64,000 nt of DNA from Thereva unica (GCA_949987705.1 OX465283.1:75773720-75837719); one strand, 5' to 3'. Positions 11,720 to 22,841 are shown, counted from the first letter of the stretch. The notes: generated by a model from the letters alone, not told the origin. Made by a program: numbers and translations.

Positions 11720-12546
11720 TAGTTTCGTAACAATTCTGACTCTTTAGAGAGAGTATATAGAAGCTGTCCTCGTCATGGCATAAAGATAGTCATTGGACAT
11801 GTCAATGCAAAAATAGGACGAGTGGCAGCGTTCAGTCAACAATCGGAAAGTATAGTTTGCGCGAAGACCACAATGATAATGGATTAACACTAATAAACTT
11901 CGCCATTTCGCAAAATATTATTATATCCAGCACCAAATTCTAGCAACAACGGAATTGATCATGTCCTTGTAGACCCTCGCCACCAATCCAATGTGCTTGA
12001 TGTGAGAGCATACCGCGGCGAAAAACTAGACTCTGGCCACCTCCTAATAGGAACGAACATTAGGGCCAGGATATCTGCAATAAAAACAGAGGAAGCAGAA
12101 ACAGAACAATGTGACATGTATTGAAGGAAGAGCAAACTAGGGCTGAATATGAGAACCTACTTGACTTAAGAATAAATGAAACCAGTCAAAACACACCCGA
12201 AGACTTGAAGGGTCAATGAAATGATATAAAAAGAACAATAAAAGGATCAGTTGAAGATGTTCTAGGTTTCCTGCAAAAAGGACGAAAAGTAGAGGTGTTT
12301 GATGAAGAATACGCCAAGGCGACAATGGAGAAAAACCGAGCATATCAAGTCATCCTTAATATACGCAGAAAAAGAAAGTCTTAATAGGAGTATAAGAAAG
12401 AGAGGCGAGCTGAGAAGAAAATGCACAAAGCGAAAAAAATGCAGTATTGGGAAGAGCAAATGAAAAAAATAGAAGAATCAGCAAGCAAGGAAATCTGAGG
12501 ACCAAAAGAAATGCCTAATAAGTGGAACGCGGACGAACGTCTATTA
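11720..12546 (+). mobile_element. RTE-like LINE, endonuclease region, degraded
   Basis: Plus-strand frames give the order expected of an AP-type (EEP) endonuclease: KIVIGHVNAKIGR at 11790-11825, a NDNG-type segment at 11870, and then NNGIDHVLVDPRHQSNVLDVRAYRGEK (written here as one region, 11945-12030) and SGHLLIGTNIRARISA. This matches the endonucleases of elements often annotated as craniofacial development protein 2-like. After 12080 there is a charged region ending near 12500 (KKMQYWEEQMKKIEES). Numerous stops make it a fossil. The MITE at 12547 ends the recognisable portion. Confidence 0.65.
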
Positions 12547-13043
12547 TGTTGCGTACACACCGGCCCAACGAAGGCTAGAAAATCGGAATCGCTGGCGTTC
12601 GTTGGTTCTGTGTGGACGGCTTAGCCTAAACCAACGAAAATTCGTTGACGTTCGCTTGCAACCTATAGCGTGGCGGTAACATCAAAGGAAACAAGCCATG
12701 TGAGCGAATGTGGTGTGGACGGGCATCGAAGTTTAACCGACGATTGACAGGCTCGAAGGCCGAAATTGTAAGAATTTGACGTTTATGGATTTTGTTGCAT
12801 TTTATAGAAAAGATATTTTTAGTGGCATTTAAGATTAATTAAGTTTCATTAAGGTATATGAAACTAAATATAATGATTTCTTCGTCGTCATCCATAGCCC
12901 TCTTCGATGCAACTAAACCGAATACCCGTCCCAACGAACGTTTGCTAAACCAACAAATGCTTATGGCCGTATCTCCATACGCGAATGAATGTAAGATAGT
13001 CAATGTCGTTGTTGGCCTTCGTTGGGCCGGTGTGTACGCAGCA
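12547..13043. mobile_element. MITE, TSD TTA, PIF/Harbinger-like
   Basis: The left end TGTTGCGTACACACCGGCCC and the right end (reading TGCTGCGTACACACCGGCCC on the other strand) form terminal inverted repeats of about 28 bp, with a mismatch at the third base. TTA lies directly outside both ends (12544-12546 and 13044-13046), which is the 3-bp target preferred by PIF/Harbinger elements. The overlapping 68-74-codon frames on both strands (12839-13082) arise from the repeat sequence and are not genes. Confidence 0.8.
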
Positions 13044-13079
13044 TTACACAAAACAAGGCAGCATTACACAAAACAGGGA
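13038..13079 (+). repeat. two tandem copies of a 21-bp unit
   Basis: GCAGCATTACACAAAACA is followed by a 3-base spacer and then repeated. The first copy overlaps the right end of the preceding MITE and its TTA duplication. It looks like a small slippage or repair duplication at the insertion site. Confidence 0.8.
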
Positions 13080-13179
13080 TAGGCATCTCTTCTTTCTTCA
13101 TGGTTTAGCTTGTCCATAGTATCTTAGTTATGTTTCCCCACCATTGTGATCGATCAATCCGTTGTCGTTGATAGCGTTA

Positions 13180-14049
13180 AGGGCCCCATCCACTATCCCG
13201 CAGGCATGACATTCATTGCTGATTGTCATGCATGAAAGATAGTGGATGGGCTTGCAGGATGGAATGTCCCGCATGCATGACGAAAATCAAAACTTTTTGA
13301 TACTTTGTGGGTGGAGCTAAGGGAATGACAGCATGAGGGACAGTGGATTCTGTTGCTGTCAATCATTTCGTTATTCCGAGTGTGAATTTCGTAGTGGCAG
13401 TGTATTTAAAAACGGAAACAAAATTAAAAACGGAAAATGGCGAGTTCAGTAAATAAAGATTTTTGGATTTTGGATTTTCGTAAACAGTGTCTTCTACATA
13501 GCCTTCACCCCTTTTTTTACACAGGTAGTTATGCAGGTAGCAACATGTTAAAACAATGGTAGTACATTTCTCTGGAGACAAATTAATTGCGCTTTGTAGC
13601 ACACGGAGTCTCGCAGACAATATGCCAAAAAAAATTTCAACAATACGTCGTGCTCTCGAAAATCTGTAATTGCATATTTCTTGCTCAGGTGTAAGATTAG
13701 TACGACTAAATGGCTTCATTATATTTGTTCTCAGAGGAAAGGCATCATCCGCTATTAAAACAAATGGCATTTTTTCTGGGAAATTGGGTAATTCTTCTGG
13801 AGCCGGAATATTTAATTCATTATCTTCCATTTTTCTGTTAAATTTACAGGTGCTAAATATTCCTCCATCCATTTAATTATTTATTTAATTTTCTTATAAC
13901 TTTATGTCTCACTGTAGAGTGTGTAACTTTTCACTGCCGCATCTCCCTTAAAAGTGATAATTGACAGTATGCATGATAATGGATGGGAAAATGAATTTCT
14001 TGCATGACATTCATGCACGACACGCAAAACTGATAGTGGATGGGGGCCT
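13180..14049 (-). mobile_element. PIF/Harbinger transposon, internally deleted, TSD TTA
   Basis: The terminal inverted repeats start AGGGCCCCATCCACTATC at the left and AGGCCCCCATCCACTATC at the right (read inward). TTA flanks both ends (13177-13179 and 14050-14052). The interior holds the C-terminal half of a Harbinger transposase on the minus strand and no N-terminal half. It sits in the endonuclease region of an RTE-like LINE. At 870 bp it is a deletion derivative that could move only with a transposase supplied from elsewhere. Confidence 0.87.
13363..13872 (-). pseudogene. PIF/Harbinger transposase, C-terminal half
   Basis: A continuous 169-codon frame. PFVLIADDAFPLRTNIMKPF carries the second catalytic aspartate region, then NYRFSRARRIVEIFFGILSA holds the conserved R..VE..FG..  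motif with the catalytic glutamate, and TCCYLHNYL is the usual HNFL-like close. The first aspartate (the DGTHI region) and the helix-turn-helix domain are missing, so the protein is truncated, although the remaining frame carries no stops. The C-terminal 35 residues after ENPKSKN look like non-coding read-through. The start codon at 13870 is only the first in frame, not a genuine start. Confidence 0.8.
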
Positions 14050-14370
14050 TTATGTAGGCTGTGACTTCTAGTAACTCCTCTTCTTTTCCAACTTTGGCGT
14101 TCATGTCTCCACGCATAATTTTAATATCGTTTGACGATATTAATCTCATGGCGTTTGTTAGTTCCTGGTAAAATTCCTCTTTCTCCTCATCAATCTTGTT
14201 TGCTATAGGCGCATGGAGGTTTATGAGATTAGCGTTATTGAATCTGGTTTTAATGCGAAGCGTACACGTTATATTATTTGGGGGCTTGAGTCCCAGAATC
14301 AGTGATGTTGTTTTCTTTTTCACTATAAAGGCAACTCCAAACTCTCTTCTTCCATTTTCGCCATGTCATA

Positions 14371-15893
14371 TTTCTCCGGAGTTTATCCCAACTCTTGGAA
14401 ACTAGCTCATGTTCAGCCCATTCCCAAAAAAAGGTGAAGCCAGCGACCCTTTAAACTACCGCCCAATAGCAATAACTTCTGTTCTCTCCAAAGTTATGGA
14501 GACAATAATCAATAGAAGGTTAATGAAATATCTAGAATCTAACCAAATTATTCACGACACAAAAAGGTCTACTGGCGACCTTCCTGTATGCCTGATTGAA
14601 CACATCAACCAAAGCATCCATGGCTCCGGTGAGTCTGGTCTGGTTGCTCTGGATATCTCCAAGGCCTTTGACAGAGTATGGCATCCCGCTCTGCTGTCGA
14701 AACTCCAAGCTATTGGTATTGATTCAGTTCTAAGGAACTGGATTGAGAGCTTTCTTTCTGGCCGTTCAATCAAGGTAGTATTAGATGGCGTCGAATCCAA
14801 CCCCCACTCCATTTCGGCCTGAGTTCCCCAAGGGGCGATTCTCTCACCTACTCTCTTTCTTATATTTATTAATGATCTGCTCTCAATCCCCTCCAATCCA
14901 CTTCATAGTTTTGCCGATGACGGTTCGTTGCGTTACTCATACCCCTCCCACAACACAGGACAAGCAAGTGCCAGACCTTGTCTCTTAGAACGCGAGCTCA
15001 TGTCGAACTCCCTTAACGCGGATATTCAACTCATTCTTGATTGGGGCCGCAAGAATCGTGTCGAGTTCAATGAAACCAAAACCAAGTACTGTCTATTCTC
15101 CAACAAAACCTGCACCAACCTTCCCTCCATTTCAGTGGGCGAGGATAATATAACTGCTGATCCATATCTGAACATACTCGGCGTGACTCTTTCCAACGAT
15201 CTGCGATGGAATAATCACATACTGCAAGTCATCAAACAAGCGTATCAATGCCTCGGCTTCCTTAAGAGATGTAAGTTTCTCCTTCATCCAGCTGGCTTGG
15301 CTACAATATACAAGTCCTACATTCGGCCACGCCTTGGATACAACTCGTATATCTGGGCAGGCGCCCCTAAAACCACCTTGGCTTGACTAGACAAGGTGCA
15401 AAACCGCGCCATCAAACTCATTGGCGATAACACCCTTTGCATCGATTCTTTAAGCCACCGTAGGAATGTAGCAGCGCTCAGCAAGTTTTACCGCTATTAT
15501 CATAGCGACTGCTCCACTGAAATCAAAAACCTCCTGCCTATACGGCAATTTTTTTCCCGCAACACAAGACTAGCCAACTCGGCTCACCCCTTCACCCTTC
15601 AGCCCTCCCCTTCACGCACATTACGTTTTAGTAGTTCGTTTATAAATAGAACAACTCGATTGTGGAATTCTCTTCCGCAGTCTGTGTTTCCAAGCTCATA
15701 TATCATCTCAGAGTTCAAACGCAAGGTTCATCGACATCTACTCATGCACCCTCCAGACCCCTAACCTATCCTATTATCTTTCCTTCAGATCAAGCTTACT
15801 ACTATACACTGCACCATGACTTGTAAGACATGACGGACTAGTAGTACAAAGGGTGACTCCTAAGCTTCATCTTACCACAAAAAAAAATGAACC
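14371..15893 (+). mobile_element. CR1-group LINE, 5'-truncated, reverse transcriptase to poly-A tail
   Basis: This is the best copy of the local family. One frame runs from about 14379 to 15764, interrupted by two TGA codons, near 14820 and 15385. Reverse transcriptase motifs in order: NYRPIAITSVLSKVMET, VALDISKAFDRVWHPALL, a GVPQGAILSPTLFL equivalent, FADDG at about 14911, and then the thumb (LGFLKRCKFLL) and C-terminal tail (SRNTRLANSAHPF, RLWNSLPQSVFP). The 3' UTR ends TAGTACAAAGGGTGACTCCT and AAGCTT, followed by a run of A at about 15881. Related copies lie at 2390, 19050, 22317, 32465, 50400 and 61380. It inserted into a minus-strand RTE-like LINE. The endonuclease region is absent. Confidence 0.85.
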
Positions 15894-16255
15894 ACTGGAG
15901 AGTATCGTGTGGGTTCTGACATCCACTATGCCACTGTGAGTCCATTTAGTTTCCTGTGGAGCGGTGATCGTTATGTCTTATTTTTACAATAATAATAAAA
16001 GCGAACGCAGAGAAGCCGTCCTCCTGTTAAGAGTTCTGACGTTCCAAGTTCCAAAATCAAATTCGACATTTCGTTGTCTGGGTCGTTGCCGTTGGATCCG
16101 TCCTATCTGAGGCCTGCCTTGAGGATTCGTGACGGGTGGATTTTACGGTGTATGGTTGTCCACCCAACCTCCAACCTGGAGGACCAATCTGATATTTGCT
16201 TCTTTATCAGGCTAATCTTGCTTATATTCTTATGATTAATAAAACCGGGTATACT

Positions 16256-17728
16256 TCTTGCGAAGGCGAGTTCAATCATTCGTTATCGTTGTTTCTCGGC
16301 AGAAGGATAATAATATAATCCCTTACTCACTTCACAAGTCTCAACTCAAGTCTCCTAATAGGTCTTAATGTCGTCGGAATAGACTCTCTCAGAGTTTCAT
16401 AAAAGTCATGATTTTATTGGTTCTAGTGTGTCTTCTGTAAGCTTGTTCACAGTGATGAACGTTAGGAAATCTGGGTTACATTCTACACACAACCAGAAGA
16501 CCATTTCCTTGCATTTTGTATTCTGTTTTGGCAATAAAATTTACCTTTTAAGAGATTTTCCGTAACCACTTTAATTGACCAGGATCGTTACTTTGGCACT
16601 TTTTTTGTAATAACGTTCTATGGTCTGTACCAAGAGTTTTGTGCTACTAAAATTAAAAACTTACCACAACATTAGGCAGAATTAAACAGCAAAAATAACA
16701 AATAAATTAAGCATTCACTTTCAATTTCATTTTCCCTTTAAGCAACTCTTTAAAAGCAATTAGTAAGATTAAACATAACAAAATTAGTTTTTAAGCATTT
16801 GTCAACATCAATAAAAGAACTAAAATTAGTGAGAAAATAAACTTTATTTGAAACGTCTGCTTACACATTATAATACTAAATAAATATACACATGTCTACA
16901 AAAGTAAATGTTATGGTTAAATTCAAATGTATTCAGACAACGATACATAACAACGTGGTCTTCTACAAACAATAAATAATAAAGGCTTTCATATTTCATA
17001 TAATCACATACCATAACAAAATGCGTAGTTCCGATCCCCATTAGTATTCCACAGGGATTGCTCCATTAAACAAATGGAAAATAAGGCGAATGGCAAATTT
17101 CATATGTAAATTCTCGTTTTGGCATAATTCTGATTACATCCTCGTTGAAGTAATTCTCACAACATGCTGGAAATGTGAAGGTTGAATTTCATTCAATTAA
17201 TCATGCACAAAAAGTTTCATATTAAACAAGATGCGATTGTGGTTGTGTATTTTATTGAAGGCTTTTATAACCATATCAGTATCTACGAAAGTTGTTAGTA
17301 GCTGTATTTTGCTCAAGGGAATAATTACAAAGCAACTACCAGAAATGCACAATATAAAGTTCCCAGAAATCAATTCAGCATTTTCATTTCAGTTCCTGCT
17401 CCTGTAATTAATCGAAACGATGCTTATTGTTGGAGTATAAATAATACAACCGTTTATTACAAACTCCATTCTTTGATCCTTTTGAAATATTTAAAAATAT
17501 CTGTTTTGTTCTCATATTTTTTTATGTATACTAGGACATATTATATATAGGATATAGAGGATTATATTTCCAAAAAAAATAAAAGCTGTTCTTACATGGT
17601 TCTTCCATTATTACGGCAACCTTCGTTACCTTCGTGTACGTGAAAAACCTCACCGGTGTACCTGAGGTATTGTGAATGTGAAATGCTACCCTCAGGTGTC
17701 ACCATTTCTACTACCATTCCATGGAAAC
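16256..17728. other. no gene recognised
   Basis: AT-rich sequence without long open frames, terminal repeats or recognisable coding pattern on either strand. Confidence 0.4.
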
Positions 17729-17731
17729 AAA

Positions 17732-18356
17732 GGCCGTGTTCGTAAATGCAAGTGGCTCAAATTTTGCATGTAGCATATCGTTCAGTATTGCAACTGAAAA
17801 AAGCCCAGCGTTCTGAAATGCAAGTACATTTGCAAATGATAGCAACCCATGCATGTATTTCAAAGTACTTGCTAGTTTGGATTCGCGAAGAAAAAAAACG
17901 AACTGTCAAATAAATTCAAGTGGGCTGACTGAATAGTTCGCAAATGACTGGCCGTGTTCGTAAATGCAAGGTTTGTTTGCTTGCATGCAGGCAACCTTGC
18001 AATCGCTTGCTAGTCAGATTCGTCATTTGCGAATTATTCATGGTTGCTTAAATGAACGCATTTCACCATTTTTAAAAAGCTACTGTCAGCCCACTTGAAT
18101 TTATTTGACAGTTCGTTTTTTTTCTTCGCGAATCCAAACTAGCAAGTACTTTGAAATAGATGCATGGGTTGCTATCATTTGCAAATGTACTTGCATTTCA
18201 GAACGCTGGGCTTTTTTCAGTTGCAATACTGAACGATATGCTACATGCAAAATTTGAGCAACTTGCATTTACGAACACGGCCACTAATCTGACTAGCAAG
18301 CGATTGCAAGGTTGCCTGCATGCAAGCAAACAAACCTTGCATTTACGAACACGGCC
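17732..18356. mobile_element. MITE (outer copy), TSD AAA, split by a reversed copy of itself
   Basis: The ends read GGCCGTGTTCGTAAATGCAA at 17732 and its reverse complement ending at 18356. AAA flanks both ends (17729-17731 and 18357-18359). The outer element consists of 17732-17949 plus 18286-18356; the intervening 333 bp is a complete second copy in opposite orientation. Compared with the inner copy, the outer one lacks about 45 bp next to the insertion site. The 68-codon frames spanning the right half are products of the repeat. Confidence 0.87.
17950..18282. mobile_element. MITE (inner, inverted copy), TSD ACT
   Basis: A complete element with the same GGCC termini as the outer copy, flanked by ACT at 17947-17949 and 18283-18285. 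Relative to the outer element it is reversed, so the two halves of each copy form interleaved inverted repeats (left-outer with right-inner, left-inner with right-outer). The 333-bp length is probably the full family length. The 3-bp target duplication suggests a PIF/Harbinger-type mover, but no coding sequence is present to confirm this. Confidence 0.87.
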
Positions 18357-18359
18357 AAA

Positions 18360-19049
18360 GCTTTAGAAAAATAAATATTCACCCAGCAGGCCAGGTAATT
18401 CTCCCTTTGAAAGCTTCACTTCGAAGCTTTAAAGCTTCCTACCTCGACGAGCCTTCTAGCTATAAAAGAAACCGCTTCATCAGGCCAAGGCAGTCTTTTA
18501 CCAGGCTCGTTCTGGAGGGGTCATAATCTCCAGTCCTGTACCGTGTGGAGGGTACGATCCGTCACATACCGCATACCTGTGGGATTATTCATGGTTTCCA
18601 TTTCATGGCAGCATTTCCTGTGCCGTGTCGAGATGTACGATCCGACACGGCCAGACTACACCCACACCACATACCGACCGTATGCCAACCGTATGCCACT
18701 ATCTAATACCTGTGGAATGTTGCGTCGGTATTTTCGAGGGGTACGATCCAACAGTGTTTCTGGCAACATTTTTTAGACCAGTGTCATGGTATGGCCCGAC
18801 CAAAACCCGACAAGCTACCGAACACTATATATACGCCTATCTTCTAGACCGCAATAGTAACTAACCATAACACACACGTAGAGAAAAGTAATAAGTAGGT
18901 AGCTGTTAACGATACCTGTAAGAAACATGTATCCAGAGATAACAAGCAGGTAGTTGCTTAGCCATACTAGTAATAAACATGTATCCAGAAATCATAAACA
19001 TAAAGAGATATTATTTTTGTAAGAAGGTCCGTCCTATCGTCTTAAAACA
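18360..19049. other. no gene recognised; short repeated words
   Basis: The word TACGATCC occurs three times (about 18554, 18634 and 18741), each near GTGTCG- or GTGTGG-like words. AAACATGTATCCAGA is duplicated at about 18926 and 18977. TATAAAAG at 18470 and TATATATACGCC at about 18825 resemble TATA boxes. No open frame supports a gene; a degenerate LTR is possible but unproven. Confidence 0.35.
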
Positions 19050-19160
19050 ATGCGCCTCACCCTTGGCTAAACCTCTGCGCAAAATTTTTGCCCTATTATA
19101 CTCCACCGGAGTTTATCCAGACTCTTGGAAACTTGTCCATGTTCACCGAAAAAACAGTGA
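19050..19160 (+). mobile_element. short CR1-group LINE fragment
   Basis: The frame reads ASPLAKPLRKIFALLYSTGV followed by YPDSWKLVHVH, matching the segment just before reverse transcriptase (GVYPNSWKLAHVQP at about 14380) of the same family. Only about 110 bp are recognisable. Confidence 0.65.
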
Positions 19161-20449
19161 GTGGGTGTACTTATGTATGCGCATTAGAAGTTATATTTGG
19201 CGTTTATTCGATATTTTTACTTTCGTGATTTGGCAGGTGAAAACATCATGATACAGACATGCTCCAGCCAGTCGGTTATACCGAATTCTAGTCCTAACTA
19301 AAATCACCTACTAGTCGACTCATTAGGCCTAACTACAAAGGCAAGATTCATCATCAAATTCCTTAAAACTGGCTAGTTTTCTATGAAACCATAATAAATC
19401 TTAAGCTTTATATGCGTTGCCAGCTGGGTCAGCTTTTATCTACCTGTTAATACTGTTGGTACTTCTAAGCCATACTCTTTACTTACTTTTGGCTTCTTTC
19501 CGCCTTAGCTTCTGATTGAGAATATTTAGCATCTCCTCCACTTTATTTCATACATCACCCGATTTAACCATTCTAGTTTATGGCGTTCTCTGCTCTTAGC
19601 CGTGCCTGAGCTTTCGGTTACAGCGTAGTAGTTCGTTCAGCTAATCTCGGGCATTCCGAAGGGCATGGTCTGTCTCCTCAATGAGCCAAATTACACGACC
19701 TATCACTTTCCCAGACTCACTTTCCAATCACTTCCAATAAACCGGTTTTTTAGACAAGGGGGCGCAGGGAAGTGCATGTGTTGGTCTCACTTGTGAATCC
19801 AAGAAAAATTTCGGTCTCACAGCAAATTACACTAACACAAGCATAACTTTCTTCACTGGGACTGCGATAATTATAAGAATTTTTGTTGTTTTGTGCACAA
19901 CCACATAGACAATAGAATTGTTACACGGAAAAGAGGCAGAAATTTGAATGCACTGTGTAATACTCAAATTATACACAGACAGGTTTGACGTGAGTCCCAA
20001 GTGAATGGCCGTGTAATTTCACTCTATTACATTTAAGAATTCCAGGTACTGCCTGGAGTGATCTTTCCCGAACCGATGGAGGTATGCCCTGGAGCACACA
20101 TGCCCACTCAAGAATTGTGCGAGATCGTAACTCACCTCTCTATACTCTCTCGTGACCCATCCCTACACTCATTCCACTTCCTTTGCCACTACTGAAATAA
20201 ACGTCACTTCTAAATTATGCTCACTGCCCTAGCTTCTTCTCTTCTCTATTGAATTGAGCAGCTTAGGGTAACTGGAATAAGATACGAAGAGTTTCATACT
20301 AACGACATTTACATGATGAGTTGAATAATTGAGTTGAGCTTGAGTTGAATTTTCCACTCGAAGTTTCACACGGGCCCACAAGGAACCAAGAAAAATCTTC
20401 TGAAAAATTCGGCTGTGTGAAACTGGTCGTTAGAAAATCGCGCATAGAT
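19161..20449. other. no gene recognised
   Basis: No open frames of note and no terminal repeats were found. Composition is near the window average. Confidence 0.35.
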
Positions 20450-20760
20450 GATAATTAGGACACGGATCGGAGCCTCGCGACAGAGCCCCTCACCCATCAA
20501 CGACGTGCACAGTAAATCGGCTAGGAAACTTCCTAAACCCAAACTTATGCCGCTTAACTGATCACTCGTATATAAAGGTTGTATACAGACATCGGCTACG
20601 AATTTTCCTATGTCCATGATAAACCCAATCTGCGCATAGCTAAAGAATGGGAGTTGAAATGCTTGCTCCTCATAGCCTCTATCGTTTCGCTCATATCGTC
20701 TGCGTTGCGCATTCCTCGGATTCCTGTGTTACACATGCTTAAAGAAGTATAACTTCAAAA
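20450..20760. repeat. direct repeat A, partner at 21955-22316
   Basis: Two blocks about 1.5 kb apart share an ordered series of words in the same orientation: CCCCTCACCCA, CCCAACTTATG or CCCAAACTTATGC, CATCGGCTACGAATTT, AGTTGAAATGCTTGC, TTGCGCATTCCT and AAAGAAGTATA followed by TTCAAAAAGG. The right block then runs into a CR1-group LINE piece, while the left one does not. The minus-strand 83-codon and 121-codon frames in these blocks are glycine- or arginine-biased, and I do not regard them as genes. Confidence 0.6.
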
Positions 20761-21171
20761 AGGTTTGTCACTTATGGAACGAATTGGTGCCATGAAAATT
20801 TTCTGATGAGCAGTCCATTCTATATGTCAGTGGCCGGGGCTGGTAAAATGACAAACCAAGCAGCACCAGAGCAGCGTGCTACCAAAGTCTAGAAATTAAC
20901 AAGTCTTTCATCTTCATATGGTTAATGAGTGAAAGGCGAACAGCTGCATGCACAAGTTTTTCAAATGACGATGTCCATGTCAGGCTATCAGAGAGAGAAT
21001 GCAACATTTTTATTCGCGCTGGAATACAACCATAAGTCGGAAAATTTTATGAGTTTATATGGGGATGTATTGGTGCATATTTGTTCGTTTGTTTTGATTT
21101 ATGAAAGAAAACAGCTGATTCAATTTTCTTTCCTTTTCTGTTATGCATACTTTATCGTAAAGAGAGAATCT
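20761..21171. other. no gene recognised
   Basis: A 99-codon plus frame (20929-21228) has no motif and runs into the neighbouring MITE, so it is not supported. Confidence 0.4.
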
Positions 21172-21423
21172 GGGGCCGGTTCGTGTATGTCGAAAACGAA
21201 AAATTTTTTTCGTCTCGGGTTCGCGTAAGTCGAAAAAATTGAAAATTTTCGACTGAAGCCGACGAAAGGCACTCGAAAGCTTTTGGGTTATCGAGTTTTT
21301 GCATTAGGACACGAACAATTTTCTTTCGACCTATGCGAACGCTAAAATTTTTGTCGACAAAATTTTTCGACTTCAATTTCTTTTCGTTCTTTTATCGTCG
21401 TTCGCCATACACGAACCCGCCCC
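21172..21423. mobile_element. MITE, copy 1 of a 252-bp family
   Basis: Terminal inverted repeats GGGGCCGGTTCGTGTATGTC (left) and GGGGCGGGTTCGTGTATGGC (right, read inward). An almost identical element of exactly the same length lies at 22842-23093. A clear target duplication was not found (ATC versus ATA if one extra terminal base is included). The 74-codon minus frame across it is present in both copies only because the copies are alike. Confidence 0.82.
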
Positions 21424-21954
21424 AATATGTTTTAATGGTTTAATTGTGAAGGTGACTAATTTTGTTTAGATTGTCGAGTTAATTTTGGGAGAAAATGTTG
21501 AATTTGTGTGGTTATTGAGTTAAAAGTAAATTTAAAGTGATTAAAGATTTATTATAGAATAATTTTTAAAAAAATATGGGGCAGGAAAATGTGTAGGAAA
21601 AAGCTCAAAAATTACTGTTATTATGTTGTGTGGTGGTACTTGCACTTATGTTTTAATAACTATTCCCTAATAATTTTTAATCTTTTTAAATTCATTTTTA
21701 ATATCATTATTACATAAATCCAACATTTTTTCCCTAAATTAACACAAAAAAACCACCACGAATGTAAACAAAAATGGTCACCTTTTTAATTTCTTTTAAT
21801 TTATTCACTCAGATCACTAACTAACTTATCACTGGTAATCCACGTGCTGTAAAAAGTGTTAAAGTACATTATTTTGCTACTTTTTATTGCAAAAATAAAG
21901 TTAAGACTTGACGCCTCTATGATATTACACTACGAGTGAGAGAAATTGGCTTGC
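21424..21954. repeat. AT-rich block distantly related to 46250-46620
   Basis: Shared ordered words include TGTTGAA...TTATTGAGTTA versus TGTTGAAAA...TTATGGAGTTA, and ATCACTGGTAATCCACGT versus ATCACTGATAATCCATGT, followed by similar AT-rich text. The relation is visible only as spaced similarity. No coding sequence. Confidence 0.4.
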
Positions 21955-22316
21955 AGTCAGTAAAACCCCTCACCCACAAACGGCACACAATAAACACCCA
22001 ACGCCCAGAAAAACCCAACTTATGCTTAGCTGATGAATCGACCATGAACCCTCCATAGCCTCGGCATAAAAACCTCCTCACCCATCGACATCGTGAACCG
22101 GCATCGGCTACGAATTTGCATATGCCCATAATAATGGTAATCCCAGTGCGCATGAAGAATGGTAGTTGAAATGCTTGCCCTCCATTGCCTCCACCCCTTC
22201 GCCCATATCCTCCGTGCTGCGCCTCTTCGGATTCCTGCGTTGCGCATTCCTGTGTTGCGAATTCCTCAAAATTTACTCTCATAATATTTTCAAAATGCGC
22301 CTAAAGAAGTATAGAT
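21955..22316. repeat. direct repeat B, partner at 20450-20760
   Basis: Second copy of the pair described at 20450. It ends with AAAGAAGTATAGATTCAAAA, immediately before a CR1-group LINE fragment. The overlapping minus-strand frames (22282-21917 and 22247-22026) have a biased Gly/Arg composition and no recognised domain. Confidence 0.6.
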
Positions 22317-22520
22317 TCAAAAAGGTGACTCCAACCGTCCCTCCAAACTACCACCCAATAGCAATTACTTCTATTCTCTCCAAAACAATGGAGACAATAT
22401 TCAACAATGCTTATGGGATATCTAGAATCCAACCAACTCATAAACGACAGACAGTATGGCTGCCGACAAAAAAGATCCACTGGCGATCTTTTAGTTTGCC
22501 TTATACATAGAACGTCAGTG
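22317..22520 (+). mobile_element. CR1-group LINE fragment
   Basis: Frame pieces NYHPIAITSILSKTMETIFN and, after a frame change, LMGYLESNQLINDRQYG and RQKRSTGDLLVCLI match the N-terminal part of the reverse transcriptase of the family at 14371. Two or more frameshifts are present and it ends abruptly. Confidence 0.75.
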
Positions 22521-22841
22521 GCAGATTTAGGTGCCCCATTTTCTCATGGTAGCCTCATGCACGGGTTGATAGGTAGATCTATGTTGAAATAGTTAAATTA
22601 AGGTGCCGCTCCTGGGGATAACGTAACGTAACATAACGCATTTTTCCTAACAGGAATAAGAGGCGTATCTGTCCATATTTTCACGCGAATAGTGACGATG
22701 AAAGTTTTCACACTTTCGATGGGCTTGTGTTAGAAAATTGGTCAAATTGTCGATTTATTATGCCAAGATCTTGTTTCCATCCCTTAGGATGGGAGGGAGT
22801 ATTACTTTAGTTTTCATAATTTTATAGAACGAAGAAAACCA
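22521..22841. other. no gene recognised
   Basis: Short unassigned stretch between a LINE fragment and a MITE. Confidence 0.4.

Larger units (their letters stand above)
13080..16255 (-). mobile_element. RTE-like LINE endonuclease region on the minus strand, split by two insertions
   Basis: The start is at about 16250-16000 (SSRQASDRTDPTATT, then a CRI.FW segment typical of the EEP domain start). It continues at 15960-15895 (ITAPQETKWTHSG, then VDVRTHTILSSG, the QETRW motif of EEP nucleases). It resumes at 14355-14053 (FIVKKKTTSLILGLK, NLINLHAPIANKIDEEKEEF in two parts, then IKIMRGDMNAKVGKE). The gap at 14371-15893 is a CR1-group LINE in the opposite orientation. The element at 13180-14049 is a Harbinger insertion. 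Stops and frame changes show that the host LINE is dead. Confidence 0.65.

Noticed and set aside
12839..13082. Two overlapping opposite-strand frames of about 70 codons
   Set aside because: Both fall in the right half of a MITE with TTA duplications and have no motif.
18465..18850. LTR promoter with TATA boxes
   Set aside because: TATAAAAG and TATATATA words occur, but there is no paired LTR, primer-binding site or polypurine tract.
21917..22282. 121-codon glycine/arginine-rich minus-strand gene
   Set aside because: It lies in a direct repeat whose partner does not keep the frame, and it has no recognised domain.
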